A stretch of 64,000 bases of DNA. Origin: VAZQ01 sp963835165. Lineage in GTDB: Bacteria > Pseudomonadota > Alphaproteobacteria > Rhizobiales > Xanthobacteraceae. Where the stretch lies: NCBI GenBank assembly GCA_963835165.1, contig CAWIGD010000018.1, positions 268,484-332,483 on the forward strand. The letters are read 5' to 3'. The notes below the pieces were generated by a model, which was given only the letters and a program-made list of their open reading frames with translations, was not told the origin of the DNA and searched no databases. Below, in pieces: positions 16,973 through 25,296 of the stretch (its first letter is position 1; each line of letters opens with the position of its first letter). A program made the translations under genes and the position numbers.

Positions 16973-18132
16973 GCCTGCACGCCGTGGGTCGCCATGACAT
17001 GCCGCATGCGTCCGGCGGCGCGGTCGGGATCGGCGAGCAGACCGGCGGCATCGGCAAGCCGGAACAGCTCGGCGAGGTGCAAGGTCGAGCGCGCGCTCTC
17101 CTGGCCGCCGACCAGCGTGAAGTGATCCTGCAGGCCGTTGAGATAGGCCATGAACACCACGCCGGTCTTGTAGAAGCGTGTCGGCGCTTTGAAGATGTGA
17201 CGCGACAGCGGCACGGTCGGCGCCAGGATGTCATGGAAGGTCTTTGCGTCGCCGCGGGTCAAAGCCCCGAGCGCGGACGCTGCCGCCGGCGCGATCACGT
17301 CGAAAATGCCGAGCAGCGCGTCGGAGTAACCTTGCGCGTCGCCGGCGATCAGCTCCGCATAGTTGAAGTCGTCGCCGGTATACATGCGCACGCCCTGCGG
17401 CAGGCGGCGGCGCATGGCGATCTCCTTGTCCTTGTCGAGCAGCGAAATCTTTACGCCGTCGACCTTGGCGGCATGGTCCGCGATCACGTCGACGGCGACG
17501 CCCATCGCCTCATGGTGGTTGCGGTGTCCCCAATAGCCCGCGAGCGCGGGATCGAACATCTCGCCCAGCCAGTGGATGATCACCGGCTCCTTCACCTGAC
17601 TGAGAATGCGGCCATAGACCTTGGCGTAATCGTCGCCCGTGCGCGCCGCCTTTACCAGCGCGCGGCTGGCCATCAGCACGATGCGACCGCCCAGCGCTTC
17701 GATTTCCGCGCATTGTTCCTCGTAGGCGCGGATGACGTCGTCGAGAGTCACCGCGTCACTCGGATCGAGATGATCGGTGCCGGCGCCACAGCCGATCAGG
17801 GCACCGGGAAAATCCTGCGCTGCGGCGAGGCTTCTGCGGATCAATTCGAGCGAGGTCGTCCAGTCGACGCCCATGCCGCGCTGGGCCGTGTCCATGGCCT
17901 CGGCGACGCCGAGCCCGAGCGACCACAGGTGCCGTCGGAATGCGATGGTGCGCTCCCAGTCGATGGCGGAGTCGAGCCAGGGATCGGCATCGGCCAGCGG
18001 ATCGGCGACGACATGCGCGGCGGCGTAGGCAATGCGGTTGAACGGCGGCTTGGCCGCAGGCAGATCGCGCGGCGGCTTGGTGGTGTAGGGCGCAAGCTTG
18101 CCGCCGTCGATGGGAAGATTGAGCGTGGGCAC
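16969..18132 (-). CDS. DUF993 family protein (aldolase-like)
   Basis: 387 residues from GTG 18132, matching the DUF993 family in length and in segments such as RRHLWSLGLGVAEAMDTAQR, GCGAGTDHL and IIHWLGEMFDPALAGYWG. The family has a TIM-barrel, dihydrodipicolinate-synthase-like appearance and no firmly known reaction. It is usually found, as here, beside sugar isomerase-like and Gfo/Idh/MocA genes, which implies a catabolic aldolase or dehydratase step. A palindromic repeat (18161-18275) separates it from the upstream oxidoreductase. The stop overlaps the start of the downstream isomerase. Confidence 0.85.
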   Translation of the reverse strand: MPTLNLPIDGGKLAPYTTKPPRDLPAAKPPFNRIAYAAAHVVADPLADADPWLDSAIDWERTIAFRRHLWSLGLGVAEAMDTAQRGMGVDWTTSLELIRRSLAAAQDFPGALIGCGAGTDHLDPSDAVTLDDVIRAYEEQCAEIEALGGRIVLMASRALVKAARTGDDYAKVYGRILSQVKEPVIIHWLGEMFDPALAGYWGHRNHHEAMGVAVDVIADHAAKVDGVKISLLDKDKEIAMRRRLPQGVRMYTGDDFNYAELIAGDAQGYSDALLGIFDVIAPAAASALGALTRGDAKTFHDILAPTVPLSRHIFKAPTRFYKTGVVFMAYLNGLQDHFTLVGGQESARSTLHLAELFRLADAAGLLADPDRAAGRMRHVMATHGVQA

Positions 18133-18160
18133 GTACGGTCCTCTTGAGTTACAGTCTCCT

Positions 18161-18275
18161 GTCCCGGGCGCGGCGCAGCATGAGCGGAGCGAATGGTGCG
18201 CCGCAGACCCGGGACCTTCCGATCTACGGTCCCGGATCAGCGGCGCACCGCTTCGCGCTGCACCGCGTCCGGGAC
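18161..18275. repeat. Intergenic palindromic repeat (GTCCCGGGCG...GTCCGGGACA type)
   Basis: Begins GTCCCGGGCGCGGCGCAGC and ends CGTCCGGGACA. Shares ends and inner segments (GGTGCGCCGCAGACCCGGGA, CAGCGGCGCACC) with the copy at 4181-4320. Lies between two co-directional genes, where it could form a strong RNA hairpin inside the operon. Confidence 0.7.
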
Positions 18276-18282
18276 ATGCGCG

Positions 18283-19434
18283 TCACACCTTCAGCGGCGG
18301 GATATCGATCCAGCGCCGCTCCTTCCAGCTCTTGAGCCCGGCCTCGGCCAGCTGCACGCCCTTGGCGCCTTCGACCAGCGTCCACTTGAACGGAGTACCG
18401 TCGTAGAGATGGCGGATGAACATCTCCCATTCCATCTTGAAGCCGTTGTCGTAATTGGCGCTGTCGGGCACCTCGGCCCAGGTCTCGAAGAACTTTATCG
18501 GCTGCGGCACGTCCGGATTCCACACCGGCCGCGGCGTGTTCACGCGCGCCTGGCTCCAGCATTTCTGCAGGCCGGCCACCGCCGAGCCAAGCGTGCCATC
18601 GACGTGGAAGGTAACGAGATCGTCGCGGCGCACGCGCGTGCACCAGGAGCTGTTGATGTGGGCGATGGCGCCGCCCGCGAGCTGGAACGTGGCATAGGCT
18701 GCGTCGTCGACGTCGGCCTTGTAGGGCTTGTCGTTCTCGTCCCAGCGCTTGGGGATGTGGGTCGCGCCGAGGCAGGAGACGCTCTTGACCTCGCCGAACA
18801 GGTTGTCGAGCACGTAGCGCCAATGGCAGAGCATATCGAGGATGATGCCGCCGCCGTCCTTCTTGCGATAATTCCACGACGGCCGCTGCGCCGGCTGCCA
18901 GTCACCCTCGAACACCCAATAGCCGAACTCGCCGCGCACCGCGAGAATGCGGCCGAAAAAGCCGGAGTCGATCAGCGTCTTGAGCTTGAGCAGCCCGGGG
19001 AGAAAGAGCTTGTCCTGCACGACGCCGTGCCTGATGCCGGCCTTCTTTGCGGCCTGCGCCACCTCGAGGGCATCCTTGAGGTTCTCAGCCGTCGGCTTCT
19101 CGCAATAGATGTCCTTTCCCGCCGCGATCGCCTTGCGCAGCAGCTTGGCCCGCAGCTTGGTCGTGGCCGCATCGAAGAAGAGGGTGTCTTCCGGGTTCTT
19201 GAGCGCGGCATTGAGGTCGGTCGTCCAGCGCGTGACCCCGTTCGCCTTCGCCAATTGCGCCAGCTTCGCCTCGTTCCGACCGACCAGGATCGGATCGGGC
19301 ATCACCGTGTCGCCGTTGCGCAGCGCGACACCGCCCTGGGCGCGGATCGCCACGATCGAGCGGATCAAATGCTGGTTCATGCCCATGCGGCCGGTGACGC
19401 CGTTCATGATGATGCCGAGGCGTTGCTGCGTCAT
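18283..19434 (-). CDS. Gfo/Idh/MocA-family NAD(P)-dependent oxidoreductase
   Basis: 383 residues from ATG 19434, preceded by GAAGGAAGG. The N-terminal Rossmann segment is LGIIMNGVTGRMGMNQHL, and the family lysine motif appears as EKPTAENLKDALE (the EKP signature carrying the catalytic Lys). The C-terminal alpha/beta domain contains the dimerisation sheet. Such enzymes oxidise or reduce polyols, sugars or inositols with NAD(P). A frame extension upstream (to 19512) lacks similarity and was excluded. Together with the DUF993 and isomerase genes downstream it forms a probable catabolic sequence within the TetR-controlled operon. Confidence 0.87.
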   Translation of the reverse strand: MTQQRLGIIMNGVTGRMGMNQHLIRSIVAIRAQGGVALRNGDTVMPDPILVGRNEAKLAQLAKANGVTRWTTDLNAALKNPEDTLFFDAATTKLRAKLLRKAIAAGKDIYCEKPTAENLKDALEVAQAAKKAGIRHGVVQDKLFLPGLLKLKTLIDSGFFGRILAVRGEFGYWVFEGDWQPAQRPSWNYRKKDGGGIILDMLCHWRYVLDNLFGEVKSVSCLGATHIPKRWDENDKPYKADVDDAAYATFQLAGGAIAHINSSWCTRVRRDDLVTFHVDGTLGSAVAGLQKCWSQARVNTPRPVWNPDVPQPIKFFETWAEVPDSANYDNGFKMEWEMFIRHLYDGTPFKWTLVEGAKGVQLAEAGLKSWKERRWIDIPPLKV

Positions 19435-19533
19435 TCCACCTTCCTTCTCGATTTGATCTTGCGGTGACCTCTGCGGATCGAGGCCACACGACGGCTTACG
19501 GACAAGGGCCATCCTTCATCGGTCGTGAGCGTT

Positions 19534-20298
19534 TCACTGCAGGCCCAAGAGTTTGTAGATTCGCCGGGTGTATTCGCCGAATTTCTCGCTGGTCTTCATC
19601 TCGAGCGTGCGCGGATGCGGCAGCTCGACGCGGAAATTGTCCGCCATCCGCGCCGGTCCGGCCGTGAGCACGATCACCCGGGTGCCGAGAAACACCGCCT
19701 CGGTGATGCCGTGGGTGACGAAGACGATGGTTTTCCTTGCCTCTTCCCAGATGCGCAGCAGCTCGAGGTTCATCTTTTCGCGCGTGAGCGCGTCGAGCGC
19801 GCCGAACGGCTCGTCCATCAGGATCAGCTTGGGATCATGGATGAGCGCGCGCGCGATCGCCGCGCGTTGCTGCATGCCGCCGGAGAGCTCGTAGGGGTAT
19901 TTGTCCTCGTTGCCCTTGAGCCCGACCAGCGCGAGGAGATCGCGTGCGCGGCTGCGGCTCGCGGTCATGGGAAGCCCGAGGATTTCCGCCGGGAGCAGCA
20001 CATTGTCGATGATGCGACGCCACTTCAGCAGGAGCGGCTGCTGGAACACCATGCCGATGTCGCGCGAGGGGTCGAAAGGCTGCGCCTTCGTGCCGATCGT
20101 CACCTCGCCGGAATCGAACGGATGAAGCCCCGCCAGCACCTTGAGCAGGGTGGTCTTGCCGCAGCCGGAGGGCCCGACCAGCGACACGAGTTCGCCCGCC
20201 TCGACGTCGAAGGTCGCCTCGGAAATGGCGAGAAAATCCGCACCGCGGGTGCGGTAGACCTTCTGCACGCCGGCCAGGTGGATGAACGGTTCGCCCAT
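19534..20298 (-). CDS. ABC transporter ATP-binding protein (NitT/SsuB/TauB type)
   Basis: 254 residues. Walker A GPSGCGKTTLLK, signature LSGGMQQRAAIARAL, Walker B LILMDEPFGALDALTR and the switch His in FVTHGITEA are all present. This cytoplasmic ATPase class energises importers of nitrate, sulfonates, taurine and many organic ligands. The cognate permease gene lies 29 bases upstream and a matching binding protein is encoded divergently at 23320, so the three form one importer. Confidence 0.92.
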   Translation of the reverse strand: MGEPFIHLAGVQKVYRTRGADFLAISEATFDVEAGELVSLVGPSGCGKTTLLKVLAGLHPFDSGEVTIGTKAQPFDPSRDIGMVFQQPLLLKWRRIIDNVLLPAEILGLPMTASRSRARDLLALVGLKGNEDKYPYELSGGMQQRAAIARALIHDPKLILMDEPFGALDALTREKMNLELLRIWEEARKTIVFVTHGITEAVFLGTRVIVLTAGPARMADNFRVELPHPRTLEMKTSEKFGEYTRRIYKLLGLQ

Positions 20299-20327
20299 GG
20301 TCTACAAAATCCGTCTACGACTTCCGT

Positions 20328-21095
20328 CTACGACAGCCGCGCGTCGCGCACGACCAGCATGCGCTCGAGCGCCAGCACCATCCCATAGAGCACCATTCCG
20401 ATCAGGGTGATCAGGATGACCGCCATGAACATCGCGGCGGTGTCGAGGGTGACCTGCACCTGCAGCATGAGGTAGCCGAGACCCCGGTCGGAGCCGAGGA
20501 ACTCGCCGACGATGGCGCCCGCGACCGCAAGGATCGCGGCGACTTTCATGCCGGAAAAGATGTAGGGCAGCGCGCCGGGGAGTTGAATCTTGGTGAACAC
20601 CTGCCAGCGCGAGCCCCGCAGCGTGTGCACGAGATCGAGCAGTTCCGGCTCGACCTCGCGCAGGCCCCGCGCCGTGGTGAGCACGATCGGAAAGAAGCAG
20701 ATCGCGAACGCCATCATGGCATTCGGTCCGATGCCGTATTTGAACCACACGATGATGAGCGGTCCGAGCGCCACTTTTGGGATCATGTTCAGGCTGACCA
20801 ACAGCGGCATGACCGCCATCTCCAGCCAGCGGAACCAGGAGAACAGCAGCGCCGCGCCGATGCCGAAGACGACGGCCAGAAAATAGCCGCCGAAAATCTC
20901 GGTGGTCGTCACCGCGATGTTTTCCACCCAGCGATAGTTCGGGACGAGCAGTGCGTGAACCGTGTCGTAGGGCGAGGGCATGACGTATTTCGGCACCTCG
21001 CCGAACTTGACGAACAGGTACCACGCGATCACCAGCCCGAGGTGGCTCAGGACCGCCCACGCATAGCGTTGCAGCGCTTGTGGATTTGCTCCCAA
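20328..21095 (-). CDS. ABC transporter permease (NitT/SsuC type)
   Basis: 255 residues from a TTG at 21095 with GGGAG well placed upstream. Six or so hydrophobic helices and the EAA loop (PGALPYIFSGMKVAAILAVAG, then GEFLGSDRGLGYLM) identify a binding-protein-dependent permease of the SsuC/TauC/ThiX class. Its ATPase gene follows after 29 bases. A gap of about 190 bases upstream separates it from the DHDPS-like gene without a visible terminator. Confidence 0.9.
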   Translation of the reverse strand: MGANPQALQRYAWAVLSHLGLVIAWYLFVKFGEVPKYVMPSPYDTVHALLVPNYRWVENIAVTTTEIFGGYFLAVVFGIGAALLFSWFRWLEMAVMPLLVSLNMIPKVALGPLIIVWFKYGIGPNAMMAFAICFFPIVLTTARGLREVEPELLDLVHTLRGSRWQVFTKIQLPGALPYIFSGMKVAAILAVAGAIVGEFLGSDRGLGYLMLQVQVTLDTAAMFMAVILITLIGMVLYGMVLALERMLVVRDARLS

Positions 21096-21287
21096 CGTCT
21101 ACTCCCTCAGGTCAGACGGCGGCCATGGCGGCATGGTACGGCAAGCATCGTTTCGGAGCCAGTTGACGGGCCCGGCCAAAAGTCGATGTTCACGAACACC
21201 TGGCCGCCGACAGCGAGCGGGCGGCTCCAGCGTCCGCTCCCTCGCACGCGGGGCGCGAGCACGCCGAGTTGTTGTAGGGGAACCGAG

Positions 21288-22349
21288 TCACGACAGCCAG
21301 CGCTCGAGATTGGCATGCACGAACGCATCGTCGTTGAGGTGCGGATAGGCAGCGCAGACGCGGTCGATCTCTTCCTTCTGTCCCGGCCCCAGCGTTTCGC
21401 GCGGGTCGAGGCACCAGATGCCTGCGAGCAGCCCCTGTCGGCGCAGGATTTCATGGCAGCCAGCGATGACGCCGTGGAAGTCGTTGGCGACATCGAAGAT
21501 CGCCGCGTTGCAATCGGTGACCTGCGACTCGAGCGCCAGCAGATCGGCGGGCACGGTGTTTGAAGCGACCGACGCGTGGATGCGGTCGAGCAGCTCGACC
21601 GCCCGCTTCACCCATACGCTCCAATGGCCGAGCAGCCCGCCCTTGATGCGCACGACGGTCTCGCGGCCGTTCGCCACCACCGTGAACGGAGTCAGGAGAT
21701 CGAGGATGATGTGATCGTCATTGCCGGTATAGAGCGTGACCCGGTCGGCGGCGCCCGCCTCCACCACGCCGCGCACCACGTCGAGCGTCCGGTAGCGGTT
21801 GAACGGGGCGATCTTGATGGCGACGACATTCTCGATGGCCGCAAAGCGGCGCCAGAACGAGACCGGGAGCACGAGCCCGCCCACGGCCGGCTGCAGGTAG
21901 AACCCGACGAGCGGAATCTCGTGGGCGATCGCCTGCGCGTGCCCAATCAGTTCGTCCTCGCTCGCGCCCTTGAGTGCGGCGAGCGAGAGCAGCCCGGCAT
22001 GATAGCCGAGACCGCGCGCGACCTGCGCCTCCTTCACCGCCTGCGCCGTGCGGCCGGCGAGGCCGGCGATCATGATCGGCGGCTCATGCGCCCGTTCGGC
22101 GGCGCCGCGCATGGCGAGCTCCAGCACCGGTGCAAACAGCCCGGCCTCGCGGATGGCGAACTGGGTGGTATGGACGCCGACGGCGAGCCCGCCCGCGCCG
22201 GCATCGAGGTAGTAGCGGGTGAGGGCGCGTTGGCGGCGGGGGTCGAGCTTGCGATCGGAATCGAGCGCCAGCGGATGCGCCGGGATCACCACGCCCTTGC
22301 GCAGCGCGGCGAGCGCCTGCGAGGACCAGTCCTGCCAGCGCAATGCCAT
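21288..22349 (-). CDS. Dihydrodipicolinate synthase-family lyase/aldolase
   Basis: 353 residues from ATG 22349; a TTG at 22361 is the alternative. The fold is a DapA/N-acetylneuraminate lyase-like TIM barrel: VIPAHPLALDSDRKLD near the start, AGAGGLAVGVHTTQF, and VVAIKIAPFNRYRTLDVV where the Schiff-base Lys is expected (K in AIKIAP). It probably cleaves or dehydrates a sugar-acid-like compound. It is the first gene of the minus-strand operon that runs to 14332, and the perfect palindrome GTAACC-AGCC-GGTTAC lies only 12 bases upstream of its ATG, so expression is probably repressed by the TetR protein encoded just before it. Confidence 0.83.
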   Translation of the reverse strand: MALRWQDWSSQALAALRKGVVIPAHPLALDSDRKLDPRRQRALTRYYLDAGAGGLAVGVHTTQFAIREAGLFAPVLELAMRGAAERAHEPPIMIAGLAGRTAQAVKEAQVARGLGYHAGLLSLAALKGASEDELIGHAQAIAHEIPLVGFYLQPAVGGLVLPVSFWRRFAAIENVVAIKIAPFNRYRTLDVVRGVVEAGAADRVTLYTGNDDHIILDLLTPFTVVANGRETVVRIKGGLLGHWSVWVKRAVELLDRIHASVASNTVPADLLALESQVTDCNAAIFDVANDFHGVIAGCHEILRRQGLLAGIWCLDPRETLGPGQKEEIDRVCAAYPHLNDDAFVHANLERWLS

Positions 22350-22361
22350 CAACGACCTCAA

Positions 22362-22377
22362 GTAACCAGCCGGTTAC
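22362..22377. promoter_or_regulatory. Candidate TetR operator 1 (perfect palindrome)
   Basis: GTAACCAGCCGGTTAC, a perfect 6+4+6 inverted repeat between the TetR gene stop and the DHDPS-like start codon. Related sites occur at 23244-23259 and 26366-26381. Confidence 0.75.
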
Positions 22378-22443
22378 ATTGTGCCGGGGCGTCGGTGACT
22401 GTCAACGTTCTCGGCGTGCAAGGTGCCCGGATGACGATCGTGG

Positions 22444-23085
22444 TCATGCCCGGATCGCGTTCAGAATGAATTCGACATTGTGCCGCTTGCGCCTGCGGCA
22501 TGCCGCCGCGCTGCCGAGATCGCGCCCAAAGATGGTCGACAGCGTCCGATTGTTGGAGAGGTAGAAATAGCCGACGGCGGCAATGGTGATGTAGAGCTCG
22601 ACCGGATCGACACCGGTTCGGAACACGCCTTCGGCGACCCCGCGCCGCAGGATGTCGTCGAGCAGCTTCACGAACGGGCTGTGCAGCTCGCGCACCTTCT
22701 TCGATTTTCGCAAATGCCGGGCGCGATGAAGGTTTTCGTTGTTGATGAGGCTGATCAACTCGGGATGGCGACGGGAATAGTCGAAAGTGAACTCGACCAG
22801 GCGCCGGATCGCGGCCGCGGGGGCAAGATGCGCAAGGTCGAGCGTGTTTTCAGTGCCGCGCAGCTCCTCATAGACCCGCTCGAGCGCGGCCAGATAGAGC
22901 CCGTCTTTGTTGCCGAAATAATGATAGATCATCCGCTTGTTGGCGTGCGCGCGGCGCGCGATCTCATCGACGCGCCCGCCGGAGAGACCCTTGGCCGCGA
23001 ACTCGTGCTGCGCGGCGAGAAGGATCGCTTCACGCGTGCGGTCGGGATCGCGCCGGTGCGCCGATGGTGGTTTTGAATTCGCCAT
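22444..23085 (-). CDS. TetR/AcrR-family transcriptional regulator
   Basis: 213 residues from ATG 23085. The N-terminal helix-turn-helix is canonical: REAILLAAQHEFAAKGLSG, VDEIARRAHANKRMIYHYFG, NKDGLYLAALERVY. The C-terminal ligand domain includes SLINNENLHRARHL and ends in a basic tail. It is the only DNA-binding regulator in the window and sits among three near-identical palindromes, so it very likely represses the 14332-22349 operon, its own gene, the binding protein at 23320 and the 26320/26690 promoter region. A 95-base palindromic repeat begins 7 bases upstream of its start codon and occupies its leader; no Shine-Dalgarno sequence is visible there. Confidence 0.92.
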   Translation of the reverse strand: MANSKPPSAHRRDPDRTREAILLAAQHEFAAKGLSGGRVDEIARRAHANKRMIYHYFGNKDGLYLAALERVYEELRGTENTLDLAHLAPAAAIRRLVEFTFDYSRRHPELISLINNENLHRARHLRKSKKVRELHSPFVKLLDDILRRGVAEGVFRTGVDPVELYITIAAVGYFYLSNNRTLSTIFGRDLGSAAACRRRKRHNVEFILNAIRA

Positions 23086-23091
23086 GCCGAA

Positions 23092-23186
23092 CGCTAGTGT
23101 CCCGTTTCCGACGTTCGTATCATTTCGCAGCACCCGCTTTTACGAACGTCGGAAACAAAGGGACACTAGCAAGTCATGATCCTAGT
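23092..23186 (-). repeat. CTAG-ended palindromic element A, copy 1
   Basis: A 76-base core from CTAGTGTCCC to GGGACACTAG with long internal inverted arms (GTTTCCGACGTTCGTA and its complement), followed by a conserved 17-base flank ending CCTAGT. By eye it matches the reverse complement of 54137-54231 at 94 of 95 positions. Non-autonomous, MITE- or REP-like; no transposase nearby. Confidence 0.8.
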
Positions 23187-23243
23187 AGGGCGCTCGTCCA
23201 AGGGGCTGATTGACAGGGGCAGGGGGCCGCTCCTATCGTCCAC

Positions 23244-23259
23244 GTAACTACGCGGTTAC
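23244..23259. promoter_or_regulatory. Candidate TetR operator 2
   Basis: GTAACTACGCGGTTAC, one half-site mismatch from a perfect palindrome. Lies between the divergent TetR gene and the NitT-type binding-protein gene, 61 bases before the latter's ATG, so it could control both. Confidence 0.7.
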
Positions 23260-23319
23260 CAGGACATTCGGTGCGCGTCGAGACGGTGCGCAACCTTAGC
23301 CCCAACATTGGAGCTCGGC

Positions 23320-24327
23320 ATGAAGAACTTCACGAAAGTCGCGCTTGCAACGCTCGTTGCACTCGGCGCGACTCCGGCCGCGGCGCAAAAGATCACCTTC
23401 ACGCTCAACTGGGTCGCCGGCGGCGATCACGCGCCGTATTTCTACGCCCAGAAAATGGGCTGGTACAAGCAAGCCGGCCTCGACGTCGACTTCGAGACCG
23501 GCCGCGGCTCCGCCGCTTCCGCCCAGAAGGTGGGCGCCGGCCACTCTCAGCTCGGCCTGTCCGACATGGCGGGCGTACTCCTGTTCCGCGGCAAGGGAGT
23601 CGATGCCGTGGGGGTGATGAACGTCTATGCCAACTCGCCGCAGGGTCTCTATTGGCTCAAGAGCTCCGGCATCCAGAGCGCAAAGGATCTCGCCGGCAAG
23701 AAGATCGGCAATCCCGCCGGCGACGGTGCGCGCACGATGTGGCCGGCCCTGGCGAAGACGATCGGCATCGATCCCAACTCGGTGACCTGGGTCAACATCG
23801 ACGCCAACTCCAAGCTCAGTGCGCTCAAATCCAAGACCGTCGATGCGACCACCTCGTTCTTCAACCTGCACCACGTGTTCGCCCGTGAGCTCGGGAACGA
23901 CATGGGCTTCCTGGCGTGGAAAGACGCGGGCGTGAATCCGTATGGCAATTCCATCATCGCCAACGGCGCCTGGCTCAAGGCGAACCATGACAAGGCCGAC
24001 AAGTTCGTGAAGATCACGCAGAAGGCATTCGCGGAATGCGCCAAGACGCCGGACCCCTGCGTCAAGGCGCTGGTCGAGGCCAACGGTGCGCTGCTCTACC
24101 AGAACGAGCTCGACAACTGGCACCTCGTCACCATTCTGATGAACGACGAAACCGCGCGCACGGTGGCGCTCGGCTGGCAGGACGACAAGCGCATGGCGGA
24201 CGACTACAAGCTGGTCGACGAATACCTGAAGATGGAAAAGCCCTACGACGTCAAAAGCGCCTACACCAACGAGTTCCTCGACAAGAACGTGAAGATGCCG
24301 CCGATCAATCCGCCCAAGCTTTTTTGA
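23320..24327 (+). CDS. ABC transporter substrate-binding protein (NMT1/THI5-like, NitT/TauT type)
   Basis: 335 residues with a signal peptide (MKNFTKVALATLVALG, cleavage near AAAQ). The mature start ITFTLNWVAGGDHAPYFYAQ and the GWYKQAGLDVDFETGRGSA segment are typical of the NMT1/THI5-like binding proteins that serve SsuB/TauB-type importers. The permease and ATPase are encoded on the opposite strand at 19534-21095. An in-frame ATG is absent closer to a stronger ribosome site; GGAGC lies 8 bases before the chosen start. A TetR operator copy in its promoter region ties it to the same regulon. Confidence 0.9.
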   Translation: MKNFTKVALATLVALGATPAAAQKITFTLNWVAGGDHAPYFYAQKMGWYKQAGLDVDFETGRGSAASAQKVGAGHSQLGLSDMAGVLLFRGKGVDAVGVMNVYANSPQGLYWLKSSGIQSAKDLAGKKIGNPAGDGARTMWPALAKTIGIDPNSVTWVNIDANSKLSALKSKTVDATTSFFNLHHVFARELGNDMGFLAWKDAGVNPYGNSIIANGAWLKANHDKADKFVKITQKAFAECAKTPDPCVKALVEANGALLYQNELDNWHLVTILMNDETARTVALGWQDDKRMADDYKLVDEYLKMEKPYDVKSAYTNEFLDKNVKMPPINPPKLF

Positions 24328-24351
24328 TCGCTTCGTATCCGGCGTCCGTAA

Positions 24352-24399
24352 CGGTCCCGGGTCTGCCGCCAGTCGCTCTCGCTGCGCGGCGCCCGGGAT
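24352..24399. repeat. Short intergenic palindromic repeat (partial copy)
   Basis: CGGTCCCGGGTCTGCCGCC ... GCGGCGCCCGGGATGCC, a shortened relative of the 4181 and 18161 repeats. It lies between the convergent binding-protein and GNAT genes and may form a bidirectional stem. Confidence 0.55.
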
Positions 24400-24417
24400 G
24401 CCCAACCCATCAATTCC

Positions 24418-25296
24418 TTACCCGAATTCCGGCCCGATGACGGCGAAGGTCCGCGCCGCGTCGTCGAAGCGCGTCGAAGACCCATACAGCATGCGCGTGA
24501 ACGGCCGCACTTCGGTGAAGCCGCGACCGTCGAGGAAGCTCCGCACCTCCTGTTTGCTGTCGGCGAGATCGACGAACAGCGGGCCTTCGAGGCCGTCGAC
24601 CGCGCGCGCGAGAAGCGCGGCCGCGATCGCCGGGTCATCCGCGATCAACGGGCCCAACTGCGCGGCCAGGCCGCCGTCGCGGCCCAGCGCGAAGCCCACG
24701 ATGCGACCCGCGCGCTCGGCGACGAACTCGGCGGCGGGGAGTCGCCCGCGCAAGCCCGCAAGCACGGCGCCGCGCTCGGCGCCGAAAGCGGCGGCGTCGT
24801 AGGCGCACAGCGCCGGCCAGTCCGGGTCGACTATTGCTCGTATGGTGACGTCCGCCGGACCGACGAAGGTAGCGGCGGCGCGTTGCCGCTCGCGGCGGAG
24901 CAGCCGCGCAAAGCCCCAGGAGTCTTCAAAGCCGAGCCTGCGATAGACGGCGCGCCCGTCGGGCGTGGCATCGAGGATGGGGATGCGATCCTCGCGCGCG
25001 AGCTCGTCCATCGCCCGGCGCATCAGCTGGGTCGCCAGACCGCGGCGACGGTAATCGCCCTTCACCAGCACCATGCTGATCCAGGCGAAACGCTCGCCAT
25101 AGGGCAGCGTCGCGGTGGTGGCGACGATGCGGCCGTCTCCGGTGAGCGCGGCGTACACGCGGCCGAGCTCGATGAAGATGCGCCAATCGGCGGCAAGCTG
25201 GTTCCAGCGCGCTTCGGCCACGAGCGCGCCGACGTCGTCCAGTTCCGACGGCGTCAGCGACGGCTTGACGGCGAACTGCAGCTCAGAAGTTGCCAT
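24418..25296 (-). CDS. GNAT-family N-acetyltransferase, two-domain
   Basis: 292 residues, about twice a single GNAT domain. The first half holds the acetyl-CoA loop in VLVKGDYRRRGLATQLMRRA and the following YRRLGFEDSW; the second half is a weaker GNAT-like repeat with FVAERAGRIVGFALGRDGG. The substrate cannot be inferred. Its start overlaps the epimerase stop by 14 bases, so it is co-translated from the promoter that carries TetR operator 3. Confidence 0.82.
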   Translation of the reverse strand: MATSELQFAVKPSLTPSELDDVGALVAEARWNQLAADWRIFIELGRVYAALTGDGRIVATTATLPYGERFAWISMVLVKGDYRRRGLATQLMRRAMDELAREDRIPILDATPDGRAVYRRLGFEDSWGFARLLRRERQRAAATFVGPADVTIRAIVDPDWPALCAYDAAAFGAERGAVLAGLRGRLPAAEFVAERAGRIVGFALGRDGGLAAQLGPLIADDPAIAAALLARAVDGLEGPLFVDLADSKQEVRSFLDGRGFTEVRPFTRMLYGSSTRFDDAARTFAVIGPEFG

